Shown: positions 41,553 through 49,667, counted from the stretch's first letter. The stretch is 64,000 nt of DNA from Hymenobacter mellowenesis (GCF_030581005.1 NZ_JAUQSX010000018.1:56088-120087); one strand, 5' to 3'. The notes: a model not told the origin generated them from the letters alone. A program made the numbers and translations.

Positions 41553-42893
41553 ATGAAGAAACCGTTTTCCCTGCCTCATCTCTTGCCTGCTGGGGCAATT
41601 ATCGTATCCTTGCTTCTTGGAGAGGGCGCAGTTCATGCGCAGTCAACGCCACCGGCTCGCACTTATCATGTCGACCAATATGGACGAGAAACCAAAGTCG
41701 TTAAGGAACGCTGGGGGGAGAATGCCAGTGGACAGAAGCACGGCACCTACCTACGTTATTACACAGATGGCACGCCCGTAGCGAAATTCACTTACGTCAA
41801 CGGCAAGAAAAACGGGGACTCGTACGAAATCACCAATGAGCGGTGGGGTAGGGTAAAATCCAGCGGCGCTTACGTAAACGATCTTCCCCAAGGATGGTGG
41901 ACGAGCATATACGTCAACGGCAGCGAGCTAATTTCTAAAACGCTATACGTCTCAGGTGTCGTCACAAGTGTGATAGAATACAGTAAGGGCAAGCGTTCAG
42001 CCACTTATACCTACACCAAGGGGCATCAAACAGGAGTAGCACGCGTCTTTGGAAACTCGGAGGTGGAATTTGCTTCTGGGCAATACGTGGATGGCAAGCC
42101 ATCCGGAACGTGGCTTAACGCTGCGAATAGCTCAGAAATAATTAGCTACAAGAAAGGCTACAAGTTAACGTTCGCAGATGGCAAAGCCGTTAGTGCGACA
42201 AATACTTTGGGGAAGCCAGTAGCACTGGTGAGCGAAAGTGAAGTGGCGATGCAGTTGGCTAATGCGAAAACGCAGAAAGAGACTGCGAATCGACGAGCTA
42301 CACTTGACCCAGATTTCTTTGTAAAAGACAATCAGTTCAAGCAATCATTTTTGCAAGAACAGTTCAGGGGTATCAATGGTGAAGGTATGCGCGGCGACGA
42401 CTTGATTAAATCTGGAATTTTGAAGCAACCAGATATCTCTGATCTAATCCGATTCAATCCTAACCTAGCGGCAAGTATTATAAAAATGTCGTTCATAGAA
42501 ACAGGGGTTTCACCAATTAAAATGATTATGACCACCGGGCAAACTGCTATGGATAAAATGGCTAAAGCACTGATTGATATTCATTCGCCACAAGTTAGTG
42601 GAGAGTTATTGTATTGGGCATTGCGTGGCGTAGCCGAAGAAAAAAGGGTGTTAGTTGAATACGCCACAAAGGACATTATCAGTCGTCTTGGTAATAACAG
42701 TGCTGAATATAAGGCGCTGGTGGAGAAACGATTTTACGATATTGCTCTTGCTGAAAAACAATATGACCCTAAATCGTATCCACTTCGTCGTTGGCTTTAT
42801 GAGCAATACAAAAAAGACGAACCGTATTTGTGGATGAATAAATTGACTGCTGATGCCGGAGATGATGCAAAGTACCCTGAGCGACCCAATTGA
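41553..42893 (+). CDS. Secreted MORN-repeat protein
   Basis: A 446-residue protein with a signal peptide (LLPAGAIIVSLLLGEGAVHA). Residues about 50-205 contain MORN_2-like repeats (GQKHGTYLRYYTDGTPVAKFTYVNGKKNG, and others with NG/KG..G.W), typical of YwqK-like proteins. A coiled, polar linker follows (about 225-250), and a helical C-terminal region of about 170 residues without recognised domain. The MORN repeats usually bind membranes or partners. It lies divergently from the XRE regulator and upstream of an L,D-transpeptidase-like gene, suggesting an envelope role, possibly as element-encoded surface modification. Confidence 0.75.
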   Translation: MKKPFSLPHLLPAGAIIVSLLLGEGAVHAQSTPPARTYHVDQYGRETKVVKERWGENASGQKHGTYLRYYTDGTPVAKFTYVNGKKNGDSYEITNERWGRVKSSGAYVNDLPQGWWTSIYVNGSELISKTLYVSGVVTSVIEYSKGKRSATYTYTKGHQTGVARVFGNSEVEFASGQYVDGKPSGTWLNAANSSEIISYKKGYKLTFADGKAVSATNTLGKPVALVSESEVAMQLANAKTQKETANRRATLDPDFFVKDNQFKQSFLQEQFRGINGEGMRGDDLIKSGILKQPDISDLIRFNPNLAASIIKMSFIETGVSPIKMIMTTGQTAMDKMAKALIDIHSPQVSGELLYWALRGVAEEKRVLVEYATKDIISRLGNNSAEYKALVEKRFYDIALAEKQYDPKSYPLRRWLYEQYKKDEPYLWMNKLTADAGDDAKYPERPN

Positions 42894-43012
42894 TATTTTG
42901 TTCAGCAGATTCAACATTAGCAAATGATAGATTGGAAGTGTAAACATTGCGTTAGGCAAGACAAAGTGGTGCTATACTAACCCTTGATAATAACTTTGTT
43001 AAATTAGCGCAA

Positions 43013-43618
43013 ATGCCACTTAGACTATTTTTCAAAAGGCGCTTATTAATCTGTAATTGTTTGTTAGCATTGGTGCTGGCATATATTGTTGATTGTATTG
43101 GGCTTGCGACGTATTATAAAATCAAGTTTTGGGTTCCAGTAATAGCTAAGCATCCAACTATTTTGGATACCCGCAAAATGATTTTCAGTAATCCCTTTTA
43201 TAATCAACATTATGTGTTGCTAGTGAATATGAAGTTGTCTTCAAGTGTACCAAGAATGCAGATTTTGGACATAGCTAACAGCGAAGTTGTATTCAGAACT
43301 CGAGTAATGCACGGTAAAAACAGTGGCGGACAACTAGCAGTCCATTTCTCAAACCTCAGCGGAAGTAATATGACTTCACTAGGGCGATATGTAATTGTTG
43401 GGCAATACTCAGGTAAATATGGAAAGGCTTATCGGTTAGCAGGGCTAGATGCAACCAATTCAAATGCGTTGTCACGTAGCATCGTACTGCACCAGTCTCG
43501 GTATTTTGGGTTTGGAAAAATAGGTCGTAGTGAAGGTTGCCCTGCTGTGTCGAAGAAGGCAATGATTGAAATGACACCATACCTGAAAACTGGCACTCTC
43601 ATTTGGGTTTATAAGTAG
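43013..43618 (+). CDS. L,D-transpeptidase-like (YkuD_2) envelope protein
   Basis: A 201-residue protein with an N-terminal membrane helix (about 11-33) and a catalytic domain of the murein L,D-transpeptidase type: MHGKNSGG (99-106), TSLGRYVIVGQYSGKYGKAYRL, the catalytic His in SIVLHQSRYF (H160) and the SxGCP motif SEGCPAVS with C176. The HG...GRSxGCPA pattern matches the murein L,D-transpeptidase catalytic domain family of Bacteroidota. It could crosslink peptidoglycan or anchor proteins. It may be in a unit with the MORN gene, with a 119-base gap. Confidence 0.85.
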   Translation: MPLRLFFKRRLLICNCLLALVLAYIVDCIGLATYYKIKFWVPVIAKHPTILDTRKMIFSNPFYNQHYVLLVNMKLSSSVPRMQILDIANSEVVFRTRVMHGKNSGGQLAVHFSNLSGSNMTSLGRYVIVGQYSGKYGKAYRLAGLDATNSNALSRSIVLHQSRYFGFGKIGRSEGCPAVSKKAMIEMTPYLKTGTLIWVYK

Positions 43619-43644
43619 TTCGGAATTTAGCTAATGTGTGATAC

Positions 43645-43678
43645 GCGCATTTTACAAACGAGCGTTTAAATAATGCGC
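43645..43678. other. Putative serine-recombinase crossover site
   Basis: A 34-bp dyad: GCGCATTTTACAAACG, central AG, CGTTTAAATAATGCGC. The half-sites agree at 13 of 16 positions about a two-base centre, the geometry expected for serine recombinases, which make 2-nt staggered cuts. It lies 35 bases upstream of the recombinase ATG (43713). Confidence 0.55.
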
Positions 43679-43712
43679 GATTTCGTAACTTGTCGGAATA
43701 TTACCACTAACT

Positions 43713-44393
43713 ATGATCGAACCCCGCAACAAATTCATTACTTACTACCGAGTCTCCACCCAAAAACAAGGCGCGTCGGGCTTAGGGCTAGATGCGCAGA
43801 AAGCCGCAGTCACTTCCTTTGTTAAGGAGCAAGCGCATGTTCTCGGTGAATTTGTTGAAGTTGAAAGTGGGAAGAAGAATCATCGTCCACAACTCCACGC
43901 AGCCATTGCGGCAGCGCAGAATCAGAATGCGACCCTGCTAATCGCTAAGCTGGACCGGCTTTCACGTAATGCTGGTTTCATCTTCGCCTTGCGTGATGCC
44001 GGCGTTTCGTTCGTGTGTTGTGACATGCCGGACGCTAATTCGTTAACGGTGGGTCTTTTTGCCGTGATTGCCCAGCACGAGCGCGAAACCATTAGCAAGC
44101 GCACAAAGGATGCACTTGCGGCAAAGAAGGCTCGAGGTGCTATGCTTGGATCACCACAGAACCTCACCACAGCCGCTAGGAACAAAGGCGAAGAGGTCAG
44201 AAGAAGGAATGCGCTGGAAAACCCTCAGAATAGGCAGGCAGGTATGATGACGGCGTTGTTGCATGCTAAAGGGCATTCGCTGCAACAAATTGTTGATGAG
44301 CTAAACGATGTTGGCTTTAAAACACGTCGTGGAAAGCCCTTCTATCATTCGGCAGTCCAGCGGTTAATATCAAGAACTGCTTTCGCCAAATAA
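43713..44393 (+). CDS. Serine recombinase (resolvase/invertase family)
   Basis: A 226-residue small serine recombinase. The catalytic serine is S15 in YYRVSTQKQG; the conserved arginine region is AKLDRLSRNAGFI (78-90), and ERETISKRTKDALAA forms the long E-helix. The C-terminal part has a helix-turn-helix-like segment (HSLQQIVDELNDVGFKTRRGK). Length fits resolvases and invertases, not large integrases. Such proteins resolve plasmid multimers or flip segments; the dyad immediately upstream could be its site. Probably a plasmid-maintenance gene of the element. Confidence 0.9.
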   Translation: MIEPRNKFITYYRVSTQKQGASGLGLDAQKAAVTSFVKEQAHVLGEFVEVESGKKNHRPQLHAAIAAAQNQNATLLIAKLDRLSRNAGFIFALRDAGVSFVCCDMPDANSLTVGLFAVIAQHERETISKRTKDALAAKKARGAMLGSPQNLTTAARNKGEEVRRRNALENPQNRQAGMMTALLHAKGHSLQQIVDELNDVGFKTRRGKPFYHSAVQRLISRTAFAK

Positions 44394-44491
44394 CACCAAC
44401 ATGAGTTTCCTAGTGAAACTTGTCTTTAGTGCTGGCAGATAGGTTATAGATTGAGTATATCCTAGATTGTTTCAGGATTCATAAGCCTCAA

Positions 44492-44914
44492 TTAATAGCA
44501 CTGGTCCTGATTGCGTTCCAAATAATACAGCACATTTGAGTAGGTGTTGCCATTCGGAATATAATGGTTTGATACACTGGTCATCAATAGTTGCTTGTCA
44601 TCAAGGAAGTTAAACACTACATCTAGCCTGCATCCGGGGTAGAGGGGAAGAATGTTGTTTTCCATTATTGAAAGCACATTGAGGAATACAGCGATCCGTG
44701 GAATGCCGACAAAGCCCACCTTCCATGCACCGTTTTGATGCTCAATATGTAAGATTTCGCTAGACCCGCTGGGAAGCTCGCCGTTTTGACCGAGCAACGC
44801 AGAAGTTAATGGTGTTTTGTCAAATCGCCCATTTGGTAAATTGCCGATTAGTTCGCCTGTGGTTTCAGCCGGCACAAAATGTGCGAACGAAGTGTCTAAG
44901 TATATGCCTGACAT
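44492..44914 (-). CDS. Small hypothetical protein, paralogue A of a tandem pair
   Basis: A 140-residue soluble protein that shares GSSEIL, VGFVGIPRIAVFLNVLSIMEN, YIPNGNTYSNVL and a final LER segment with the 142-residue product of 45063-45491. The two lie in tandem on the same strand, suggesting local duplication. The central stretch alternates strands and helices. No domain or active site is recognised. It is transcribed against the serine recombinase gene. Confidence 0.65.
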   Translation of the reverse strand: MSGIYLDTSFAHFVPAETTGELIGNLPNGRFDKTPLTSALLGQNGELPSGSSEILHIEHQNGAWKVGFVGIPRIAVFLNVLSIMENNILPLYPGCRLDVVFNFLDDKQLLMTSVSNHYIPNGNTYSNVLYYLERNQDQCY

Positions 44915-45062
44915 TTAATGAATATTGTTTTGTAATGTTATATATTATGGATAGGGTAGTGAGTTCAGGCTTGCATTACTGCAATGTTTTCATAATGCCA
45001 GTAGGTCAAGTATATTAATGCCTCTATTTAATTAACCAATGTTTGCAAGTTTTCCAAGTTGT

Positions 45063-45491
45063 TTAATAGCACCTTTCCTGCGTTCGTTCTAAAAAAGACA
45101 GGATGTTGGAGTATGTATTTCCATTTGGTATATAACGTTCCTCAGTGCATGTTAGGAGTAGTTGATCGTGTTGCAAGTAGTTAAAAAAGACATCTAAAGT
45201 ATATCCCTTATTATACGGCAAAATGTAGTTTTCCATAATAGAAAGCACGTTTAGGAACACGGAGATGCGAGGTATGCCCCGAAACCCGACCTCGCATCCA
45301 TAGTCGAGGTTATTCACCAGCAGTATTTCGCTGGAACCCCTTGGTACGTCGCCATTTTGTCGGAATAGCATCCTAATTAATGTTGTCGGTTCAACTAGCG
45401 TGCAAATTTCTTTTTCGCATGGTTCATCGTTCATTTTACTAGGTATATAATATGCGAACGAAGAATCAATGTACGTTCCAATACGTGCCAT
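45063..45491 (-). CDS. Small hypothetical protein, paralogue B of a tandem pair
   Basis: A 142-residue homologue of the preceding small protein, with the shared blocks GSSEILLVNN, GIPRISVFLNVLSIMENYILP and YIPNGNTYSNIL. The N-termini (MARIGTYIDSSFAYYIPS and MSGIYLDTSFAHFVP) also correspond. The variable middle differs most, which suggests two interacting partners or specificities. It faces the ADP-ribosylglycohydrolase remnant divergently with a 32-base gap, which contains TATATTTG (45510-45517). Confidence 0.65.
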   Translation of the reverse strand: MARIGTYIDSSFAYYIPSKMNDEPCEKEICTLVEPTTLIRMLFRQNGDVPRGSSEILLVNNLDYGCEVGFRGIPRISVFLNVLSIMENYILPYNKGYTLDVFFNYLQHDQLLLTCTEERYIPNGNTYSNILSFLERTQERCY

Positions 45492-45523
45492 AATTTAATG
45501 TTTAGAGTATATATTTGTAAGTA

Positions 45524-46476
45524 ATGAATGTTATTGACTCTTACCGAAGTGTATTATTAGGTCATGCTGTTGCGGATTCAATTGGGGTTCCGGTTGAATT
45601 TGAAGAACGGGAAGAGAGGCAACGCGATCCTGTCATTGGTATCCGTGGTTATGGCACCTTCAACCAGAAGCCGGGAACGTGGTCCGATGACTTCTCGATG
45701 ACAGCGTGTCTCGCGGAATCACTGATTGCTTCGGGGACGGAAAGAATTGATACTGCTGACCTAAGCCAACGCTTCATTCAGTGGTTGAATTTTAGTTATT
45801 GGGCAGCGGAACTGTATTTGATGTCGGAATCGCCACACGAGCGGCGATTGAGCGGCTTGAGTTGGGCTGCCCACCGGAGCAGGCTGGTGGCAGTGGAGAA
45901 TATGATAATGGCAACGGGGCGTTAATGCGAATCATCCCATTGCTCTTGCATCCACTGTGGCAGAAGGGAAACGCCTTGCAACGGCAAGAGGTGACAGAGC
46001 AGGTTGTCAGTGTCACACATCGTCACCCCCGATCTATCGTTGCGTGTTGTCTTTATCTGGAAATCGCGAACCACTTATTGCACGGCAGGACGTGCCAAGA
46101 TGCATACGCCGAAGTGTGCCGCACGTTCGTTGCCTCGCTGACCACGCGGTTGAAGAAAGAGGTCATTTACTTCTCTCGCGTACTGGATGGAACACTCGCT
46201 GAGCTTCCTGAAGCCGCGATTGAGTCAGGTGGTTACGTTATCCACACCCTCGAAGCCTCGCTCTGGTGCCTGTTGCGTCAAGAAACGTACGAAACAACGG
46301 TTCTGGCGGCGGTTAATCTTGGAAATGACACTGATACGACCGCAGCGGTCGTGGGTCCGTTGGCAGCACTGGTGTACGGTGAACAATCTATCCCAGAAGA
46401 TTGGATGGCAATACTGGCTCGTCGCAACGATATTGAAGATCTAGCAAAGCGGTTGGCAACACGAATGCACCTCTAA
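45524..46476 (+). pseudogene. Frameshifted ADP-ribosylglycohydrolase (DraG family)
   Basis: Two overlapping frames together make a DraG-type hydrolase that removes ADP-ribose from proteins or nucleic acids. The first (from 45524) has DSIGVPVEF and GTWSDDFSMT (metal-binding SDD), then fails after SYWAA. The second frame continues directly with GTVFDVGIATRAAIERL, NGNGALMRIIPL, HRHPRSIVACC and GNDTDTTAAVVG, which carries further metal ligands. A one-base deletion around 45805-45810 explains the break. It could be a true pseudogene, a sequencing error or a programmed frameshift; the rest of the frame is intact. A CAP-like secreted protein follows 1 base after its stop. Confidence 0.8.
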
Positions 46477-46477
46477 A

Positions 46478-46996
46478 GTGCGTTGTCGCGTTGTGAATCA
46501 AAGCAATTTTCGCATACTTTGGCTCATCAGCCTCTTTGCCATGTGTGCGTCGGGGCAGACACAGGGACAGGTTATTGCATTACCGGCAGCGTTTGTACCC
46601 GCTTGCAACATCACTCAGCTGAATGTCGCCTATGTCGCAGAGCTAAATCATCAACGCAAACTGGTCAATCCAAAAGCTAAGCTGGTGCAGGTTGACGCAG
46701 CAATGCTGCCCAGCACCATTCTGTTCAACGCCGTTCTACAACAGCGAGACAGCCTATTCCACGATAAATCTCACCAGAATGTGGAGCTAGTTGGAATGAG
46801 CAGCGACTTGCGATTGCAGAGCACAGATCCACAGCTACTGGCAAAGTATATTTATCATTGCTTTGCGCAATCTGCAATGGGGCACTGCGAAGCACAAGAT
46901 GATTTTACCTTATGTCATGTTGCTATTAGTTGTTCGGAAAATTACTTTGTCGTTCGTTTAAATATTGTCGCATCTCCAATTTTCAAACGACAATAG
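46478..46996 (+). CDS. Secreted CAP-like hypothetical protein
   Basis: A 172-residue protein with a signal-like hydrophobic start (LWLISLFAMCASGQTQG). The mature part resembles a small CAP/SCP-type fold: AAFVPACNITQLNVAYVAELNHQRKL, an H-containing FHDKSHQN segment, YIYHCFAQSAMGHCEAQDDF and HVAISCSENYFVVRLN. The pattern is suggestive only. A GTG start lies one base after the DraG stop; a second GTG start at 46493 would also fit. It probably shares a transcript with the DraG remnant. A bidirectional terminator follows at 47071. Confidence 0.5.
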   Translation: MRCRVVNQSNFRILWLISLFAMCASGQTQGQVIALPAAFVPACNITQLNVAYVAELNHQRKLVNPKAKLVQVDAAMLPSTILFNAVLQQRDSLFHDKSHQNVELVGMSSDLRLQSTDPQLLAKYIYHCFAQSAMGHCEAQDDFTLCHVAISCSENYFVVRLNIVASPIFKRQ

Positions 46997-47070
46997 GTTA
47001 GGTTGCTAGAAGCAACGTCAACCAAGTTGCTGCGATTATATTTTGATACTTATTGGTTTCTGAATGGGCA

Positions 47071-47100
47071 AAAAAAAGACCGCTCTAGGCGGTCCTTATT
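47071..47100. terminator. Bidirectional terminator
   Basis: AAAAAAAGACCGC TCTA GGCGGTC followed by T-rich sequence on both strands. It ends the DraG/CAP transcript. The remaining 165 bases up to the next gene contain two short dyads (47118-47147 and 47226-47246) and no gene. Confidence 0.8.
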
Positions 47101-47225
47101 TTATTTACATTATTCCATGTACACTAGAGTTAATCATACCGTGTACAGTATTATATAAACCAATAGGCATAGTGATCAACTACTCTAAGTTGTTCAGTGC
47201 TGCAACCAATACTTCAAAGAACGTT

Positions 47226-47246
47226 TGTCATTCCGGTTGAATGACA
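47226..47246. promoter_or_regulatory. 21-base dyad (TGTCATTC..GAATGACA)
   Basis: Perfect 8-bp arms around CGGTT, directly downstream of the 47267-47542 stop. It lacks a U-tract, so it looks more like an operator or a processing hairpin than a terminator. TGTACAC (47118) and GTGTACA (47141) form another dyad nearby. Confidence 0.4.
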
Positions 47247-47266
47247 TTGTGTATTATCGCTAATAC

Positions 47267-47542
47267 TTATTGTTGATTTAACACTTTCTCAATCTTCCAT
47301 TGCCGTAATAGCGAGATTACATCAATGCTTTCAACGTCATTGGTTGGGATGACCTTAACGAGTATTTCAACTTCATCTTTTCTCAGATACTTATGAAACG
47401 CTTCGCCGTTGCCCGTCCTGCCAATTAGTTCGTAATCATCGGTTTTTGGATCATGGTCAATGCGTAGGTTTCTCACGTTCGGCGCAATGCGTTGGATACA
47501 GGCACAAGCCTCAAAGTGTTCTTCTGTTAATAGTACTGACAT
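47267..47542 (-). CDS. Small hypothetical protein
   Basis: A 91-residue soluble protein starting MSVLLTEEHFEACACIQR from ATG 47542, which is preferred over an upstream TTG. It contains DYELIGRTGNGEAFHKYLRKDEVEILVKV, a mixed strand/helix pattern, and an Lys/Arg-rich C-terminus. No recognised domain. It lies on the same strand as the methyltransferase gene downstream of it, with a 116-base gap. Confidence 0.55.
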   Translation of the reverse strand: MSVLLTEEHFEACACIQRIAPNVRNLRIDHDPKTDDYELIGRTGNGEAFHKYLRKDEVEILVKVIPTNDVESIDVISLLRQWKIEKVLNQQ

Positions 47543-47658
47543 TGGTAATGGCGCTTTGCTAATGCAAAGTTTACAACAGAAAGATTTAATTTCCAAATAA
47601 ACTTGTAACTATTTTCGCAAAACTCGCTCAATTCACGGGAATCAAAACTGTGTATTTT

Positions 47659-48228
47659 TTACACTATGAACAGTTTTGTATTGTCTGGATTAAACCCTTT
47701 CTTCCAAACCATGTGGCAATATTCAACGCTATCGCTCTTGCCGTTGAATCTTGGTCGTTGCGCGTGAACGATGCAATACAGCGGCATGTGATCCTTCCAG
47801 AAGGCGCGGCGACCAATTGAACCAAAGAAATTCAAGCGTAGCAGCATCACCACGAAACCACCATCAACGCAATCATCCAACGCCGTTGCAATGTATTCCA
47901 ACGCGATGAGGTACGGCGGATTGGTGATCACCAAGTCGTACTGTTGTTCTGGAATCCAGTTGATGTAATCTGCTTTGATTGAGGCTCGGCTATCGGCTCG
48001 TATGTCCAACGTTGTTATCCGAGTGCAGCCAAGCTGCTCTAGGGCGACAGGATACGGCATAGCGTCAACGCTTGACCCTCCGCTTGCGGGATCCAGTGCT
48101 GCAATGTCCGAGAAGATGAAAGCGGGTTCCAGTTCACAGAACTTCGTGAAGAACTCGTTCACGGTTTGTTGTGGTGTGGTATAGTAATCGTGTGCGTTTC
48201 GTGGCTTAGTTGGATTTGTGCTGGACAT
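47659..48228 (-). CDS. Orphan DNA N6-adenine methyltransferase, phage/plasmid type
   Basis: A 189-residue class I methyltransferase. Motif I-like LDPASGGSS (45-53) binds S-adenosylmethionine, an acidic strand ITTLDIRAD follows, and the catalytic motif IV NPPY is at 103-106, the amino-methyltransferase signature. The C-terminus has WKKGFNPDNTKLFIV. The length and lack of a target recognition domain resemble small phage methyltransferases. No restriction gene is adjacent, so it may protect the element from host restriction or regulate replication. The iterons begin about 70 bases upstream of its start. Confidence 0.8.
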   Translation of the reverse strand: MSSTNPTKPRNAHDYYTTPQQTVNEFFTKFCELEPAFIFSDIAALDPASGGSSVDAMPYPVALEQLGCTRITTLDIRADSRASIKADYINWIPEQQYDLVITNPPYLIALEYIATALDDCVDGGFVVMLLRLNFFGSIGRRAFWKDHMPLYCIVHAQRPRFNGKSDSVEYCHMVWKKGFNPDNTKLFIV

Positions 48229-48295
48229 TACTTTATAAACAATTCATGTAATCATATCGGGTTTCAAGATACAGGTTTGAAATGTGTACCTGCTC

Positions 48296-48407
48296 ACGGC
48301 ATTTGTGACCCTACTCACGGCATTTTTGACCCTCAAAACTCGATTATGACGGCATTTGTGACCCTCTTCACGGCATTTTTAACCCTCTAAACGGCATTTT
48401 TGACCCT
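48296..48407. repeat. Five phased iterons (ACGGCATTTTTGACCCT)
   Basis: Five 17-bp direct copies start at 48296, 48317, 48349, 48370 and 48391. They vary only at ATTTgTG/ATTTtTG and in one A. Spacings are 21, 32, 21 and 21 bases, all close to whole helical turns, so the repeats lie on one face of the helix. Such arrays are typical replication-initiator binding sites of plasmids. They lie between the methyltransferase gene and a small basic protein gene. The AT-rich stretch at 49168-49205 could be the unwinding region. Confidence 0.75.
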
Positions 48408-48605
48408 TGAAACTCATTCAACGAATTGATTATCAATAGTTGTGAAGCCCCGCAAACTAGTAAAAGTAGTAAACAAGTAAATAAACGAAACAAAGCAAGC
48501 TGTTTTTCAAGCTTCGCTTTTAAGGCTTTCAAGGTGTTCAAAGGTAATGGTGAACGCAACGACACATTGAATAAGGTGAACGTCGCTTAGGGGCGAAAAA
48601 AAGGC

Positions 48606-48641
48606 ATGAAAAAGCCCCGTTGATAAGTTATCAACGGGGCT
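48606..48641 (-). terminator. Terminator of the small basic protein
   Basis: A 14-bp perfect stem (48613-48626 with 48628-48641), strong GC-rich hairpin, followed on the minus strand by TTTTTC. It ends the 48660-48947 transcript before the iterons. Confidence 0.88.
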
Positions 48642-48659
48642 ACCAAGTATGCTGGTGAT

Positions 48660-48947
48660 TTACTCGGCGGCTTCTTTGCTGCGACCGGACTTCGCTTTTG
48701 GAGTACCGTCCTTCTTTTTTCCGTACGGGAAATTAGGATCCACTTCGCCCAATTCCTTTGGTGCCTTCGGTGCACGTGGTTTGCGCTCCTTTACTTCTGG
48801 TTGGTAATCCTCAGCAAGCAATGCGTTCAATTCGCCCAATGCTTTCGTTGCGCGTGCGGCTGCTTTGCGAATCTCACTCACCAACGTTTCGTTCTTGGTC
48901 GCGTTGTTGATGATGTTTTGTAGTTGCGATAGGTCCAATGATGCCAT
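48660..48947 (-). CDS. Small basic (Lys/Ala/Pro-rich) protein, possibly DNA-binding
   Basis: A 95-residue protein with an N-terminal helical half (LSQLQNIINNATKNETLVSEIRKAAARATKAL) and a Lys/Pro/Ala-rich C-terminal half (VKERKPRAPKAPKELG, FPYGKKKDGTPKAKSGRSK). The basic tail with a GKKKDGTPK segment recalls nucleoid proteins such as H-NS- or HU-tail-like DNA binders, but no family is certain. Its strong terminator supports that it is a real gene. It lies between the iterons and the replication-like genes. Confidence 0.65.
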   Translation of the reverse strand: MASLDLSQLQNIINNATKNETLVSEIRKAAARATKALGELNALLAEDYQPEVKERKPRAPKAPKELGEVDPNFPYGKKKDGTPKAKSGRSKEAAE

Positions 48948-49430
48948 AGTGTCTTGAGGTTAGATTGGTTTGTTGATTGATTACAGGACAAAGGATGCAT
49001 CGAATCCTAGAGATTCCTAATATTACCACGAAAAACTTTTCATGAATTGCTGAACGGCGTCGTTGCAATGGTGCCGATCCAACTGCTACGGTAAAGCCAA
49101 AGTGAATGGTTGACGCGCTTGGCTACTAGCCCGCACTACCATCATTAAAGTGAAAAGTGAGGGTGCATATATAAGCAATATTAGAAATTATTATAGTTAA
49201 TAATCGACGCGATTTGAAATAGAAACGTGTACGGGTATTGAGCGGGAGCGTAAGGAAAGAGAAAAGAAGCTATAAAGCAGGAAATGCTAAACCAAACGGC
49301 ATGGAGTAAGCCCGCGCCGGTAGGCAGCGGCGGGCGTAACGAGCCATGAACAAAAAGATCGCATAAAGTTAGAATAAGAAGAAAACAAAGCGTTCTGTTC
49401 TTTATATATACTCTAAACAACAGATTTATT
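48948..49430. other. Non-coding AT-rich region between replication genes
   Basis: A gap of about 480 bases without a convincing gene. It holds the start of the basic protein's transcript, an AT-rich tract around 49168-49205, and a GC-rich imperfect hairpin at about 49310-49337 (GCCCGCGCC..GCGGCGGGC), out of character for the AT-rich surroundings. Confidence 0.6.
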
Positions 49431-49616
49431 ATGAACATCAGCTTTGAAATTAACGGCATCGCTTACGTGGGCGCTAGGGAGATAGAACGCCACTATAACC
49501 TGTGCAAAAGCAAGGCATGGAAACTGTTGAAAGGCTCCGGTATCACACCGATCGTTATTGCCACCAGTTTCTTTTATCCAGTCGATGAAATCGCATCTTT
49601 CATTAAACAACAATAA
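49431..49616 (+). CDS. Small HTH/excisionase-like protein
   Basis: A 61-residue protein: a short beta start (MNISFEINGIAYVG), an HTH-like AREIERHYNLCKSKAWKLLKGSG and a C-terminal FFYPVDEIASFIKQ. The order (recognition helix followed by a small wing) is like excisionases/AlpA-type regulators. It is a likely regulator of the replication-like gene 52 bases downstream or of integration. The hairpin 49618-49646 lies between them. Confidence 0.65.
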   Translation: MNISFEINGIAYVGAREIERHYNLCKSKAWKLLKGSGITPIVIATSFFYPVDEIASFIKQQ

Positions 49617-49617
49617 A

Positions 49618-49646
49618 AAAGGTGGTCGCTAAGAACAACCACCTTT
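49618..49646. terminator. Hairpin between the small HTH and replicase-like genes
   Basis: AAAGGTGGT pairs with ACCACCTTT around an 11-base loop, with A-rich flanks. It has a T-run on the minus strand only, so it is better placed to stop leftward transcription than rightward; it could still attenuate the downstream gene. Confidence 0.5.
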
Positions 49647-49667
49647 CAAAAAAACACCTACTCAACA

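Noticed and set aside
48296..48407. CRISPR-like short repeats
   Set aside because: Repeats are 17 bp with near-identical short spacers of 4 to 15 bases and no cas genes, so they are iterons.
48368..48565. Small minus-strand frame of 65 codons
   Set aside because: It covers two of the iterons, has poor composition and no visible start signal.
48613..48641. DnaA box in TTATCAACG
   Set aside because: The match to TTATCCACA is poor and it forms part of a strong terminator hairpin.
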